NCBI GenBank assembly: GCA_030062745.1
Contig: CP099843.1
Coordinates: 1,116,001 to 1,180,000 of the forward strand
Origin: Capitulum mitella
Lineage: Eukaryota; Arthropoda; Thecostraca; Pollicipedomorpha; Pollicipedidae
Direction of reading: 5' to 3'
Length of the DNA: 64,000 nt
This document shows positions 34,402 to 47,285 of the stretch, piece by piece (within the stretch, counting starts at the first letter, position 1; every line of letters begins with the position of its first letter). The position numbers and the translations under genes are program-made. The notes beneath the pieces are model-generated. The model was not told where the DNA came from, did no database searches, and was given only the letters and a program-made list of their open reading frames with translations.

Positions 34402-34552
34402 TTAAGGGGTAAAAAGGAGAAGTAAATGTAGCGTTCAGTAATGCTCAGACTTTCATACAGAGACAAACCAACGTACGCTTCTAACGAAAACTGATGCCCA
34501 TATCAGCCGCTCTGGTAACTCCCCCATCTCAGATAATCCGGAGCCACATTGC

Positions 34553-34740
34553 CCTGATCGGTAGCTCATTTGGTGGAGCGCTGGTCTCTCTGTCTTGGTA
34601 GGACGGGTTCGAGTCGCCCCGGCGTCTGATATCTGGCCCGCGGGTCGGCTGGCAACTGGCCAGAAGAGCGTCAAGCACTCGGTCACGCCACACGGTCGTG
34701 ACGCCCCTTAAAATGGTGCACGTTAAACTTTCGCCACAAA
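34553..34740 (+). mobile_element. tRNA-derived SINE-like element
   Basis: The piece contains an A-box-like TAGCTCATTTGGTGGAGC (34562-34579) and a B-box-like GGTTCGAGTCGCCC (34606). These are the spacing and motifs of an RNA polymerase III promoter from a tRNA head. The cloverleaf cannot be completed, and non-tRNA sequence follows (GGCAACTGGCCAGAAGAGCG), so it is SINE-like rather than a tRNA gene. Confidence 0.55.
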
Positions 34741-34858
34741 ATCAGCCGTTCCCTGGAATTGCTCGATCGGGTGCAGGGGTCGGAGTCTGCAACAAGCTTA
34801 GCACGTTGCAGACTAGCACGTTCCGATTGCTAACATTACTCCAGCAACCATTTGGACC

Positions 34859-34977
<119 letters not shown>

Positions 34978-35279
34978 TCAAAAAATGGCCCAACGGGTCG
35001 CCCTCGACTCGGCGCCAAAACGATGGCTACCAAACCAGTGCTGCCAAACAAACAAAAACGCAAACTAGAGGTGTAATCCCCATGATACCGCGTCACCCAA
35101 ACGGGAAAGAACTTCACGCAGGAGAGATGATGTCTCTTCGCAGACCTGCTTCCGGTTCACCCGTGAAGATATTGGTCTGCGTAGACAGGACGAACCATTT
35201 TATGAGATGCTTGTTTGTTAATTAAGGGTTACCGTGGACGATACCAATATGTGTAGGGCTTTGTGAGGACAAAACCTGT

Positions 35280-35364
35280 GGGGACGAAAGCACCATTGGG
35301 GGTGGGGGCACCCAAAAATATGGGACGAAAGCACCATTGGGGGGTGGGGCACCCAAAAATATAC
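35280..35364. repeat. 46-bp tandem duplication
   Basis: Two copies of GGGACGAAAGCACCATTGGG followed by a G-rich stretch and CACCCAAAAATAT. Confidence 0.85.
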
Positions 35365-35647
35365 AAAACGACAGCTGTGCTTGCATCGTATACCTTAGGC
35401 TCTCTTCTGAGCAAGCCACGTGCAGCGTGAACTGCTTCAAACCTTGGAAGACGAACATTGCTTTGTAACAACGAGTTTTCTGATTACCTTTGTTTTGATG
35501 TCTGGGACGGACAAGAGATCATGCGTACATTGCAGTAATCGGGAACAGATGCTGTGCGGTGCACTTTGCACAAACGACACCGGAATATCAGATAAAATCG
35601 CAAAGCTTTTGATCATACTATGACACAGCCAGTCACATAGTACACAG

Positions 35648-35815
35648 GCGCGCCGGGAGAAGCGCCGAACGCTGTTAGGGGCGCCGAAAGCACTTAAAAT
35701 CTGGAAGCCCTCATAGAGGGGCGCCGCTTCTGTCTGCCTGAAGACACCTAGAACGCAGAACCGGCCGTAGCGGGGCGCCTTCAACGCCCTAGGGCGGCGC
35801 CTAGAAGGGCGCCTT
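35648..35815. repeat. Cluster of GGCGCC palindromes
   Basis: In under 170 bases there are six or more GGCGCC hexamers, most within a GGGGCGCC or AGGGCGCC context, plus GGCGCGCC. Spacing is irregular. It is not coding and its nature is unknown. Confidence 0.6.
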
Positions 35816-38800
35816 TACTTTCCAGTTGGAGAGGGGGTGGGCACGTGCTCCCACTGCCCCTCCCCTTCTGGGTCCGCCCATGACGAATGGTCAGCCAATA
35901 AAGTGGACCAGAGTCCATTGCAGCACATGCCATCGGTGCATCGCTTGAGACCCCCTAGCGGCGGTTGGGTGAACTGGTACGGTGACGAAGCCGTCTGCGG
36001 CCCTGGTTATCAGGACTCAACCCACTAATCTTATCTGCGGCCCCAGGTAAGCCGGTGGGCCTGAGCGCCGCGCTTACATCACCCCTCCCCCCGCAGTCCC
36101 CCCCCTGCGCGACCCTCCGTGGTCGCGGGAGCCGGTTGCTCTGAAGGCCAGCCGCAGTCGCCGCCACATCCGCCGCCGTCCCGTCCTGCGCCACGTTCGC
36201 CGAAGCTGAGACAAACTTTTCAGCCTCTTTTGCCAAGCCGCGCCCATGTTCGTGGGCGCGTGCAGTGAATTGGACGCCCCGAGCAGCCTGCGACGACGAC
36301 GTGCGCCGTTCCGGCGACAGGGGAACGTGGCAGGCACGCAAGCCTCAGACGTTCTACTCCGGCTTTTAACGACAGGATCTGGATCTGTACCACTGAGCGG
36401 GGTGGTGAAGGAGGCCATAGGATGGTGGGGAGGGGGTTGGGGGTGGACTGGTGACCTATCCCACTTTGGGAAACTTTTACCTTAACCCTATAGATGTATG
36501 GGCGACAATGCTTTAAAATGGCCGTCTCCGTTTACATTTTCCGTGAGTGCTTCGTTTAAAAAAGTCCCTGCGTCAAAGCTGAGCAGTTGCCTTATTCAGC
36601 TTTGCTGGACGGTTGGAGATAACGGGCAAAAGCTTCTGGTACAGATAGTTATCGTTATTGCATTATAACTTCGCCTCTGGTGCCTCATCGGTCCGTAATC
36701 GACCTGGGCCAGTCTTTCACTCCCAAGGCCAAAATGCTAAGAGTTTATGGCTGTTGTTTGCTGTTCTTTTGTAGCTGCCGCGGCAACCCCAGTATTAACT
36801 GGGCACCCTCCGTAGATTGGGCAGTTTAACGCGGGACCCTACGGGGTGAGCATCCACAAAAATTTGGAGTCTCCAATAAAACACATGTCCAATCCATTAC
36901 AAAAACTACATTCCTGGAATGTCAGCCGTAGCTTATTTGTCAATGACCAGCTTTCACGAGCTCGGTGGACCGTACATGATTTGCGTAATGGAGACATAAG
37001 AACATAAACTGCTTGCGGGAGAGCGTGATCTCGAACCCCGCAATGTCGCTTGCTTTGCGCCATGGACTTGTTGTAGTTACAGGACATGTTAGTTCATTAT
37101 CACGACGAAGTCATGTTCACTTTGCAAAGAGCCAAATCATAACTATGGGTCTACGTGTTCCATCTCGCTTATTTCTCAGATATTTTCGGCGGCGTAGTTA
37201 TGTTTTTACCCAAACTTATCCATACTTGACTTCACTCACCCGCGGCACTCCCTCGAGCCTCCCCCCCCCCGATATTTTTCTTAAATATTGCGCAAACACG
37301 AAGAGACCTAGAAACGTGAAACTTTCAGTATATGTTAGTACATCACTTTTACATTTGGGGCAAAGTTTCAAATGAGGTTATGCTAAGTCACTGATTTATA
37401 TGGACTTTGAACAAGACATGTCAGAAAAGCTAAAAAGTGTGCCTGTCATTGTCAGAAAGAGATATTGACAAACGGAGAACGCTGTTGTAACCCTCAACTC
37501 ACTTTCTACAAAATGTGTATTCTCGATATTTCGGGCAATCGTTTGACCTGACCAGTAGCAGATTCAGGATTTCATCATCATGCGACATCGTAGTGCCCTC
37601 CCCTCAAAAAACAAGTGCGCAGTTTTCGGCCACTTAATTTTCAGATTTATATTCCTTGTTTTTGTTCTTGTTTTTGTTTCAATGCGGGAAACCATCTTCC
37701 TGGACGCAAGCCTGGACGGGTAGACATGGTATGTTGTTGCATGCATAGAGCGCGTTCAGTTTCTCCGGGGACTGGTGGATCCTGCCAGCCTGAGGCTAAG
37801 TATTTCGGAGAATACAGGGCGAATTAAGTTAAAAACTGGCTGCTGAATGCCACTAAAGTCAGGCACGATAATTAATCCGAATAACGAGCTATCCGCATGT
37901 GCGGCGAAACCGCAAGAAAAATGCGCATTTTGTTGATGGCTGACATTACAGTATAGGGTTCAAGGCAAAAGCATTGGCTTTTACACGAATTCTAAATCGT
38001 AACGACTCAAGTGACACTGCAGGACGCGGTTATAGAAATGATGACGATAATAACCGAAAACGGCGGAGCCGTTTAAATTTTCAGACTTTTGGTGTCATAT
38101 AGTTTCCGACAGTGAAACATAGGTTCAGCTCCCTGGAACATGTAAAAAATGTTTTATTTGTGCGTTGTTACAAGGGGAATAAGCAAATCCTGGCTGCATG
38201 ATTTGATTATAACGAAGGAGTACGAACTTTGCTAACATTCGAACTATATTAAGAATGTGGCTCAATCTATGCATAAGTAAGATGGGTGTCACAAATTCAA
38301 CAACCGAGGGAAATTAAATATTCCGCGCCGCCGCCAGCGCGTAAATTTATCTTAAGCATTCGGACGTTAAAATTCATCAGAATACGCGGCGCTGCTATCT
38401 GCGGCAAAGCTGCGAAAAATATGGGCAACTTGTAGATTTCGGACTTTTGTGTCTTTACTTATTTAACCAAGCCCGTGCCCAATCAAAAATTCCAGGGGGC
38501 ACGCACGGTTTTGTTGTGGAATCAGTGTTGCAACAAGAGGCTGTCCCCGACCTCCATTTTTTTGTCTGTGCTTACTGTACCATGTACATCAAAATTTCCG
38601 CATCCGAACTAAAGCTGTTCCATGTCTATTTTCACAGTTTCACACTGATGACACCGAATAGGATCAATAGCTTTGTATCTTTGATTAAGACCCAAATATT
38701 TTGATGGACAATGTTTCGGTAAAAAAACGTCGTCCTGGAGACTCATTAATAATCTTTGCTGTCCGAGGGCCTCTCTTCCGTGTTGGGGGCCTGTGGCGGT

Positions 38801-39018
38801 CTCAGGGTCCCTTTGGGAGTTCAGAGGCCCTTTTACATCCGTCTCAGTGACAATCTAACCGTCCAGAGACCCCCCTGACTACATCAGTGGCTTCATGTTG
38901 TCTTAGAACAAAGGGCCTCTGGTCCACATGTTCCAGGCCCCCCAGTGCCCAGTCAACCGTTCTAAGACGCTGTTTTTGGTCTTTCTCCCAGAAATTACCA
39001 GGGACTCAAGAGACCGTT
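35816..39018. other. Intergenic, no supported gene
   Basis: A GC-rich part (35960-36410) has a donor-like CCAGGTAAGCC (36046) and an acceptor-like CCCCCCGCAG (36095) 50 bp apart, but no coherent exon. AGGGCCTCT repeats lie at 38764-38945. No gene was recognised. Confidence 0.45.
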
Positions 39019-39022
39019 TTAA

Positions 39023-40220
39023 CCCTATTCCCGGAGGGCTAGACGGTATGGTCGATTCCCCGGCAGAGGGGGGGGGGCGGATTTGGCCCCCCCTGAGATC
39101 TCGAGAACTACTTGTCCGATTTCATCGCAACAAACGGCAATCGATTGGCCATGACGTGAACTACATTTTTTAAAAAGGGACTTTCAAAATTTTGAAAGGT
39201 GTGGATACAGGGGGCAAGTGTCAAAATGGGGATATTTTTGGACTTCTTATAACTCCGTTGTTTATGGACCGATTTCGATGAAACTAGCATGAATCCTCTT
39301 ATGGATAGGACTTTTACCACTGGTGCACACATTTGAAATTTTGAGAAAATTTATGGGCGTTCACAGGGTTTCAAAAATGGGAGAATTAGTTTTTTAACAA
39401 CTGAATGAACAAAAAATGCAAAAACACTTTTTTGGCTTCTGCTAGTCATGTTATGCTAAAGAAGTACAAATCACATTACAATGTTTGTATAATGTTAGCA
39501 AAGGCGGTGCCAGGGACATGAAAAGGGGGAACTGTCATGGTCACACATTCTTCAGATCAACTTGTGACCTTTGGCCTTAAATGACCTCCAGTGACCTTGG
39601 AGTCACTTAGAATGATCTCGTGTGCATTTAATATTATCTATAAACGTTTTCAATCATTTGAACTCACTCTATTTCAAAACATTCATTTCATGGCTATTGC
39701 GATATAGGGTACGCGCACTGACATTTTAGCTCATAGCTCCGTGACCCGACCTGATATCAAGCTGAAACTTGATACACAAGTAGAGGGCACCTCTCTACGT
39801 CACATATATTCCGGGTTCGGCATTTGAAAAAAAATAGCGCAAAAATTATTGCAATTTTTTTCGACTTTTGACCTTGACCTGACCTTGTAAAGTGACCTCA
39901 GACAAACAAAATTTTATGTGGACATTGCCCAACTATTTAGCTATTCATCCATAAAAAGTTTTAAGTCCTATCTTAAAAACGCTATTTTTGGCAGACATTT
40001 TCCTTTTCACCTCAACATGGCCAAAATGGCCTGAGGTGCCTCCCAAAAACGTTGCCTGGCTCCGCCCCTGAACAAAATAGAGTTTTGAAATTGTGTTGCG
40101 GCACGTAGAAAGAATAGCTAGGAAAAGTCACCAAGTTTCGTGATGCTGCGTCAAAAAGCCTCGAATTGGCAAGCAAAAAAATCGATGGGGGCGAATTCGG
40201 CCCCCCTGCCAGGAATAGGG
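39023..40220 (+). mobile_element. TTAA-flanked piggyBac-type non-autonomous element, copy 2
   Basis: This 1198-bp element is flanked by TTAA at 39019-39022 and 40221-40224. Its ends are CCCTATTCCCGGAGGGC (left) and, on the reverse strand, CCCTATTCCTGGCAGGGG (right). It aligns over its whole length with copy 1 in the opposite orientation: shared CTGAGATCTCGAGAACTAC, AACGGCAATCGATTG, GTTTATGGACCGATTTC and TGGCTCCGCCCCTG-like blocks. The two TTAA sites are intact. There is no coding capacity. Confidence 0.82.
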
Positions 40221-40224
40221 TTAA

Positions 40225-42425
40225 ATACGGAAAGGGATACAAATCGTACTATACGGCTTTTGAATGATGCAACATATTTGAAGGGTCATTGACCTGAGGT
40301 CAGGCCAGTTGGTTACGAAATCGAATGTACGGCAAAATGGGTATGAAATGCATTGACATTCACTTCTGGCGAGGCATGATAGGTGGACACTTCAGTTTAT
40401 TCTCGTAAAGCTTTCAGGTGCCGTGACCTCATGTTATCTGACATGACCTGGTATCATTTCAAATGTTACTTGTCGCTTGGAACGCCGTAGAATTTTATGA
40501 AACGTTTTAGGACAACGTATAGAGTTGGTTTCACATGTCAACTTTTATTTATTTTTCAAATACAAACGTTTAATCATCTGACATATGTAGTTTGGCCTTG
40601 TATGGCAAAAAATACCGCAAGGCCTTTTCTTTTAATGACTTCAGGCGGTTTTTATGGTCTCAGACGTGTTTCAGTAATTCGTTTTGTTCTGTAATACCGT
40701 GATTTTTCAAACGAGACTGCTATATTTTGCCAGCTATTGCCCTTGACCTGAGTTGACCTTACCTGTTCTTGATTTTCATCTCATTCACGCACATGCTAGC
40801 GTGATTATTGCGACCAAATGGATTTATTTGGCAATCGTACCTTTACCCAGACGCTATGGTATTATTGTCCAGTTGTATTATTATTATTATAGACACTAAC
40901 AGGCACAATCGCCCAGTTACTGGTGCAGCCAAATATTAAAAGCAGGAGCCAAAATACGATTCAATCACAGTAGTGCTAAATAAACATTAAGACATGTCAC
41001 AGGAATAAGATTACAGATATAACCCTACCGAGCTCGAGAGGCTGTGCACGTTTGATTTGTAAAAGCGCGTAGTGGAGGTAAAAAGTCGACATTCTTAAAA
41101 GAGTTCAAGAGGGTATTGTACAGAGTGGGTATACGAATGAACTGGCTACGCTAGGCGGTATTTACCCGAGCAAAAAGAATGCTCCACAGCGCGAGAGTGC
41201 TCAATGGACGCCGCGGCACAGCCAAGCCGAACGCTGGCAGCAGTGTAAGGCTATCCAGGCTCGCATGGTGAATACTGTACAGAAACATGAGGTCACATTG
41301 CACAAAGCGAGACTTGATACTGCGCACGTTAAAGTGGGTCTAGAGACGAACGTTATAAGATCTGACCTTGTTGACCTGTTATGTCTATAGTCGGCGTATA
41401 CTAACTTTTTTCTGACGAAGCTTGCCATGCCTGACCAATCATTTTCAGTGGTGATTCAAAATGGCATGCCTGAAATAACTTTACCTGAGAAGCAGTTTCC
41501 ATATAAATCATTGTTGTATTCCAATAGCTGTTGACCTGTACGACACGCCTTGAGGATGCAAGCAAATGACTTTGACGACGAAGAAACGTTTACGGCTGTT
41601 TTTTGACTATTCAGTGCTCAAGATCAGTTTATAGCAGCGTCATATTTGCTTTTCTTTGCCACAGATTTTGGACGTCATGACATAGCCTTGTTTGACCTCT
41701 TGGCCATAAAGCATCTAACTCAGAGTCAATAAATAAGCGTTCATTCTCCACAAAATTTGGCAAGCTTTTATTTACTCTTATTTCCGTAGCTTTCCCGACT
41801 CAGTTCTCGAGACCATGGTGGGGGCGGGCGAGGTTCTCGAAAATCTTCCCCCCCGTAAGCGAAGGGCGATTCGTACACCAGAGAGTGCGTGGTTTATGTT
41901 AACTCGCAACAACCCTTAGGTTAGAACCGTTGTAGAACTTTACAACAGTCATTCAATAGCATCGGTCGATGGCTTCGTAAATGTCCAATACTAATCAGCT
42001 GTGCGGTTCGCCTCCGGCTGTACGAATAGCATACATCTTGATGGGGTTGTCGTTCTCGTTCGGAGTTTCCATTCGCGCCCAGTCCGTCGCCAAGAACGCG
42101 CTCCTCCCCAGTGCCGGCATGAACCGCGACATTTAAGGTCGGGCAATGACCTTTTGCGGACCAGCGGACGGGCGGGAAGCGGAGGCCTGTTCGTGTGCGG
42201 CAGTCCGACGTCACTCATCGGAAGCTTATCGGTTGTTGCCCGATAGGAGTGACCGGGCGGGATTGTGACGCTGTGACTGGCCGGATCCTCTGGCAGCGGC
42301 ACGGTCGACCTCACGGCGGCCAACTCGCGGCGAGCAGGCCTTGTGTCGCCTGAGGTGATAGCTCCCATGAACAGGGCTTGTCGGAACATTGGGGTGCGTT
42401 TGCGGGCCAATGGCCGACTGGCTGC

Positions 42426-42427
<2 letters not shown>
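40225..42427. other. Intergenic; RGGTCA-rich patch at 40285-40770
   Basis: The first 550 bases contain repeated TGACCTGAGGTCA-like text (40290, 40425, 40445, 40742) similar to that within the TTAA elements. 42000-42410 is moderately GC-rich with open frames but no family match. Confidence 0.45.

Positions 42428-42459
<32 letters not shown>
42428..42459. repeat. (GA)n microsatellite
   Basis: A run of about 15 GA units. A related (CT)n run lies at 42872-42899. Confidence 0.95.
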
Positions 42460-42461
<2 letters not shown>

Positions 42462-44640
42462 TCGGCACCCTCTCTCCGGAGAGGTGAAACAGGGCTCCCA
42501 AACCTACGTCTGGGGACGCGCACTTGCTGCAGACAAGCCGCGCCGACAAAGTCCGCAGTCCACTAAATTTAAACCGTATCGATGTAACCCTTGAGGCCAC
42601 CAGGCCGCGGGGACCAGCAGTTTTTGAATTGGTTTCTAGGTGCAAAATAGTGTCATTGCTCGCAGTTGCATCAACCGGAGTGGTTTGACGAAGAGGCCTT
42701 GAAACCATTGGTCCCTGATGGGACCCCGCTTGGGTAACCAGTGGTCACTAACGACAGGCTCGAATATAGCGAGAACTGGGATGATGTTGATCAAAACCCT
42801 TTCGACAGGCCAACATCTCACATAGCATCGCTTCTTCGTCCCCCTTCCCCTCTCTCCCTCCCTCTCTACCCCTCTTTCTCTCTCTCTCTCTCTCTCTCGT
42901 TCTTTTCTATCTCTCTTCCAGCCTCATCTCCTTCCTTTGTTTGCTGGTGTGCTGAGTGGCCAGCTCTGGGCGGCGCCGCTGTGTTCGGAGCACGTGACGC
43001 GGCGCCGCTGAGACGACGCACCAGCCGGCGGCGCCGGCCGAGGCAGCTCTCTCGGCTGCGTACGGTCGCCGCTCGGCGATAGCATCAGGCGACTACCGGT
43101 GTCTCCAGGCGGGCCACATTCCACGGCGACGGCGCGTCCGCCTGCCGCCGACGGCGCTCACGCGGAGAGTGCCGAGCCGGGCAACAACAAGGCGGCCAAA
43201 AAACTCTGCCGAGAGACGTCCAGGCGGCTGCAATAGCGGGATAACGGGAACGGAACTGTAACGGAAACGTCCGTAAAGCGAAGAGCCCAGAGGCTCTCGC
43301 ATAACCGAAGCGGGACTCGTCTGACGTGCTCATAGGGAGGGGGAGTCCCCAGTCACGGCTCTTGCCCCCTCAGTCGTGGCAAACAAACTGGCCACTAGGG
43401 GCGAACAAAGCCGGGTGGCAATAGTTGGCTGAGGCCGCATCTTAACTGTTCTATCGAGTTCAGGTTACGAGACATGCATAAAGATTAAAGAAAAAACGGA
43501 TCGTTCACCTTTTTACCAAATCTTCGTGATCCGCAGAGTCATTTGGAAATAATATGGAAGCAAATTTGTGGCAGCAGGTAATCACGCGCCAGCACAAAAC
43601 TTATTGGAACACCCGTGGTAAACTGGGCAGTTTTGTTTCGCACACGGTATCGTTCTTACTCTGGGTCTTTTCGTCTGTTGAATTCGCCATTATCGTCAGA
43701 CCACGTTTCACGGAGACCCAGTGATGCTCAGGATGGCTTTCGGTGGCCAGCTGATGTAAGCCAGGAGAAGCATCTCTCGCCGGTCATTAGCCCCGATCGA
43801 TCCGTTCCAGGCGCCGCTCACTGTGCTGAAATAAGTTCAGGCGTGAGCGTATGCGGAAATGACTTGATTTCGAACCTAGAAGCGCTTCAGCGGTTGCGTC
43901 TTCACAGTTTTCATTGCTGTGAGGCCGGTGTTGGCTTAAGATCACTATGCTGGTGCCAAGGCTTAACGCCAAATAGTGTCTCTTGGTGTAAAGATGTCAA
44001 GCGTTGTTCTGGTAAGTGCCAGTGATGTTTTGAAGAGGTCGGCCGTGATAATTTCTGCAGTGTTTGTATGCTGAGGCTCATGACTCTGAAAAGAATTTAC
44101 GTCCCCATACTACTACAGTGTAAAAGCTCGACAGATTTTTTTGTAGCCACATGGTGCCTAAAAATTGTCAGATAGACGACATCGGTCTCCCCTCTCTCTC
44201 TTTCCCTCTCTCTACCCCTTTTCTTTGGATGGTATGAAACACATCGTTAACAATGACTTGCAATGCCTCGTTCTATCAAGACGACGACAGCGGCAAGTGG
44301 CCATCGCGAGCAGGATACGGTCACGCCGCGTGAAGCCTGCTTGGAGCACAGGGGGACCAGCAAGCGACACATCGAGACAGCGAGATCGGTCCCGCGTCGC
44401 TCGCCTCCTGAAGGGATTGCTCTCAGCAGGGTTCGAGTGCAGTCGATCGCCGGCGTGTTCAGCCCCGGCCAGACTGGCTGCTGAAGAAGCGTGAGGTCTC
44501 AGCCGGAGTGGTGGCTGAAGAAGTGTGCGATCTTCACTCGCTGTCTATCAGCCGGGCACGGTACTCGACAGTCGACGATGACCTGACCATCCTGACACTG
44601 ACTGACCTTGAGACACTGACCGTGCTGTCCCTGTGAGCAG
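42460..44640. other. Intergenic with (CT)n and a GC-rich block
   Basis: (CT)n lies at 42850-42899. 42955-43340 is CpG- and GGCGCC-rich with a CACGTG E-box at 42992. It could be a promoter, but no transcript was recognised. A donor-like CTGGTAAGTGCC occurs at 44010 after an open frame of unknown nature. Confidence 0.4.
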
Positions 44641-44945
44641 CAGCCGGCTGGGGACACTGGCATTGTTGTCTCTTTGACTCGGGAGTGACGGCAGACTGGA
44701 ACACTGGCCTTGTTGTCTCTTTGACTCGGGAGTGACGGCGGACTGGGACACTGGCCTTGTTGTCTCTTTGACTCGGGAGTGACGGCGGTCCGGGACACTG
44801 GCCTTGTTGTCTCTTTGACTCGAGAGTGACGGCAGGCTGGGGACTCTGACCGTGTTGTCGTTGTGACTCGGGAGTGACGGCAGGCTGGGGACTCTGACCG
44901 TGTTGTCGTTGTGACTCGGGAGTGACGGCAGACTGAGGACACTGC
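44641..44945. repeat. 47-bp minisatellite
   Basis: Six units of GACTCGGGAGTGACGGC followed by RGACTGGGACACTGGCC and TTGTTGTCTCTTT. Confidence 0.9.
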
Positions 44946-45114
44946 TGCCGGGACGCCGGTCGCCGCCCGCAGCTGGGATCGATCCCTAATAAGATGTCAT
45001 CACCGGCAGCGGCTAGAAACGGCGGGCATCGCCCAGTGGCAAATCAGTGACGCACAGTGACAACAGCGGAGGAGGGGTCTCTGTTCACTGCGAACCAGGC
45101 TGCCCAGGATACAT

Positions 45115-46260
45115 AACGGCAAACAAATGTCGAGCCGGAAAATTGCTGAGGACAAAATATCGCACATGGATGAATAATGAATGGGAATATTTATTGAAAT
45201 ATGCAAATGTTGTAGGATAAAATGCCGAACGGGAAAATAGCGAACATAAAATGTCAAACAGGAAAAATGTCGACCCGCGTAAATATAGAAATGGTAACCC
45301 AACGAATGACAAAATATCGCCAAGTGAACGGAAGGCATAGTACAGAAAGGGATGTCGAAGGTCAAATTCCGCATAGCAAAACAAGGACTGGGAAAGTCAA
45401 AAGACCACCTCACTGGCCGTGAAGTCATCGACACTTCCGTCTTTGAAGACCGTGGACGGAGTTCAAGTCCCGGTTGTCCAAAGTCTCTCCAGTCCTTTGC
45501 TTCCCGTGATCTTCCGGAGGCGAGCTCTGAGTCAGAGCTCGCGCAGCTCGCCTCTAACCGTTGATGGCAGCTGATGCGGTGATAAGCGCGGACCATGGCC
45601 AGAGAGGAACGACATATTCTATGATCCTCCTCTCTGAGGCACTGGAAAAATATTTTCTAACCCTCTGTCACACGATGTGAATGGGTTTATGGGTAAGAGA
45701 GCCCTACCAATGCTGGTCACAGCTTACCCCAGAAGACGGTTGGGGAAGGAGGAAGGGAAAATCTGGGACACCCAGGACTGGAATCCTGCATACGGTGACG
45801 TCAGAAGGTCCAGTGACGCACTTGGGGCTCCTTTGTGGGGCCTCCGCAAAGCAACGTTTGAAACACCTGAAATCCCGGAATATTTATCTTAAGGAAATTT
45901 GAGGTAAACAGAGGAGACGACTCTGAGGTGTCTTTTCAGAGATTTCGCCTGAAGTTCGCGAACAGCTCGGCAACGTGCGTTTCGCAATGTCATCGCCAAG
46001 TTGCGGGAGGAACCAATGCCCCCCCTGCCGAGCTGTGGTATTGCATGCCCTGTTACGTTTATTTTTTCTTAGCAATCATTATCTGGTGCGTAATTAATCC
46101 TGTCACTATATTTTGTCCTTAGTTATTTTACCATTGTAACACGTTAATATTTATCTTGTTCGATATTTTGCCGTACCCCTATGTGTGTTTTTTTTTGTTC
46201 GGTGTTTTGATTACGATATTTTTCCATTTTACATTCTGCGACGTTTTTGTCCGGTGACCA
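45115..46260. mobile_element. Candidate DNA element with inverted subterminal repeat clusters
   Basis: The left part (45120-45350) repeats motifs such as AAAATATCGCAC, AAAATGCCGAACGGGAAAAT and AAAATGTCAAACAGGAAAAA. The right part (46130-46250) shows the same motifs on the reverse strand (GGCAAAATATCGAACAAG, GGAAAAATATCGTAATC). Clusters of one motif in inverted orientation near both ends are typical of non-autonomous DNA transposons. No exact termini or target duplication was fixed. Confidence 0.4.
45405..45480 (+). mobile_element. tRNA-like segment
   Basis: A B-box-like GAGTTCAAGTCCCGG (45458) and a weak A-box-like CTGGCCGTGAAGTCATCGAC (45413) are spaced as in a tRNA head. It cannot be folded into a full cloverleaf by eye. 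Confidence 0.3.
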
Positions 46261-47285
46261 GATCGCGGCGAGTTAACGAAGCGGGCGAAGACTTATAGAA
46301 ATAAGCTGGCCGGAGACCGGCGTTTCCGCTAGTGTCCTCTGTTGGAGATATATGTAATGCCGTCGAATGGATATGCGTGGTTCTGTTAGCGTGGAGTTAT
46401 GCACTCTCCGCGAATGGATTGTGGCTGGTATTGGAACATTCCATTCTCATCTCGGTTTTGTCCTCGATAATTTCAGTCGGCTTGGACATGGCCGCAGCTT
46501 ATCATTATCCCGACAGACGCAATCTTAGGTGACAAGATCACTTGCCGCCTGCTCGTGAGCGTTCCCATACTATCAGTCGGCCATTGTTTATCTAACAGTT
46601 TTTTTTCTCACTCTGTCGATACCGCTTTACGGCACGGTGTGCATCTGTATGCTAAGCACATCAAAGGCGCTGGTCTTGCGCCGGTCTGCCTGGTTTTGTG
46701 TCTGACGGTTTTGTGTCTGACGCTGCTTTCCGCAGACGGTCTCTGAGAACTGCCCGTGTCGACGTTCACAGGTCAGGCACTTTTGTTTGTTTTCTGGCTC
46801 CTTTTTCGACGCACCAGTCAGGATTGACCATTAGCGTGGTAGTCAGAAGCCGACTGGTCTTCAGTCAAGTCGTGTGTCTCGTCAGGCGTCAGCCGGTCGT
46901 CTGAGGTCAGGCAGGGCTGTTAGACTGCACAGCGACACTCGGCTTAGAGTTCGCGCACCTTCGGCAGCAGAACAGGTGTAAACAACAGCTGATTGCGCTC
47001 CACTCGCAGGACGATCTGCCATTCCGTTACCTTTGTACCCTACGAAACAAAACATGGTACTCCGCGCACAAACACTGCAGGTTGACATTTTCCTCGCCTT
47101 GCTTTTCCTCGAAACGAGGAGTACCATACGATTGTCACCGTTTGGACGTTGAAGTCACGACTCATATTTCCAGACTGTTGGGTATTAATTTTTGTTTCAT
47201 TCGCCTCATCCTCGTAACAAGGCGAAGCCATTTGGGCTGAAATGGCCCATGGCCCCATTTGCGCTGAAAATTTGACGTTTCTTAA
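46261..47285. other. Intergenic
   Basis: A GTTTTGTGTCTGACG tandem pair lies at 46693-46722. A 10-bp inverted repeat (ATGGTACTCC, 47054-47063 and 47118-47127) spans 74 bases. No gene was recognised. Confidence 0.45.

Noticed and set aside
35990..36225. Possible 50-bp intron (GTAAGC at 36046, CCCGCAG at 36095) between two GC-rich exons
   Set aside because: None of the phase combinations gives a long or recognisable joined protein, so the motifs are probably fortuitous.
37020..37100. Possible minus-strand tRNA with a GGTTCGAGATC B box
   Set aside because: The A-box-like text is only about 24 bases away and no cloverleaf can be drawn.
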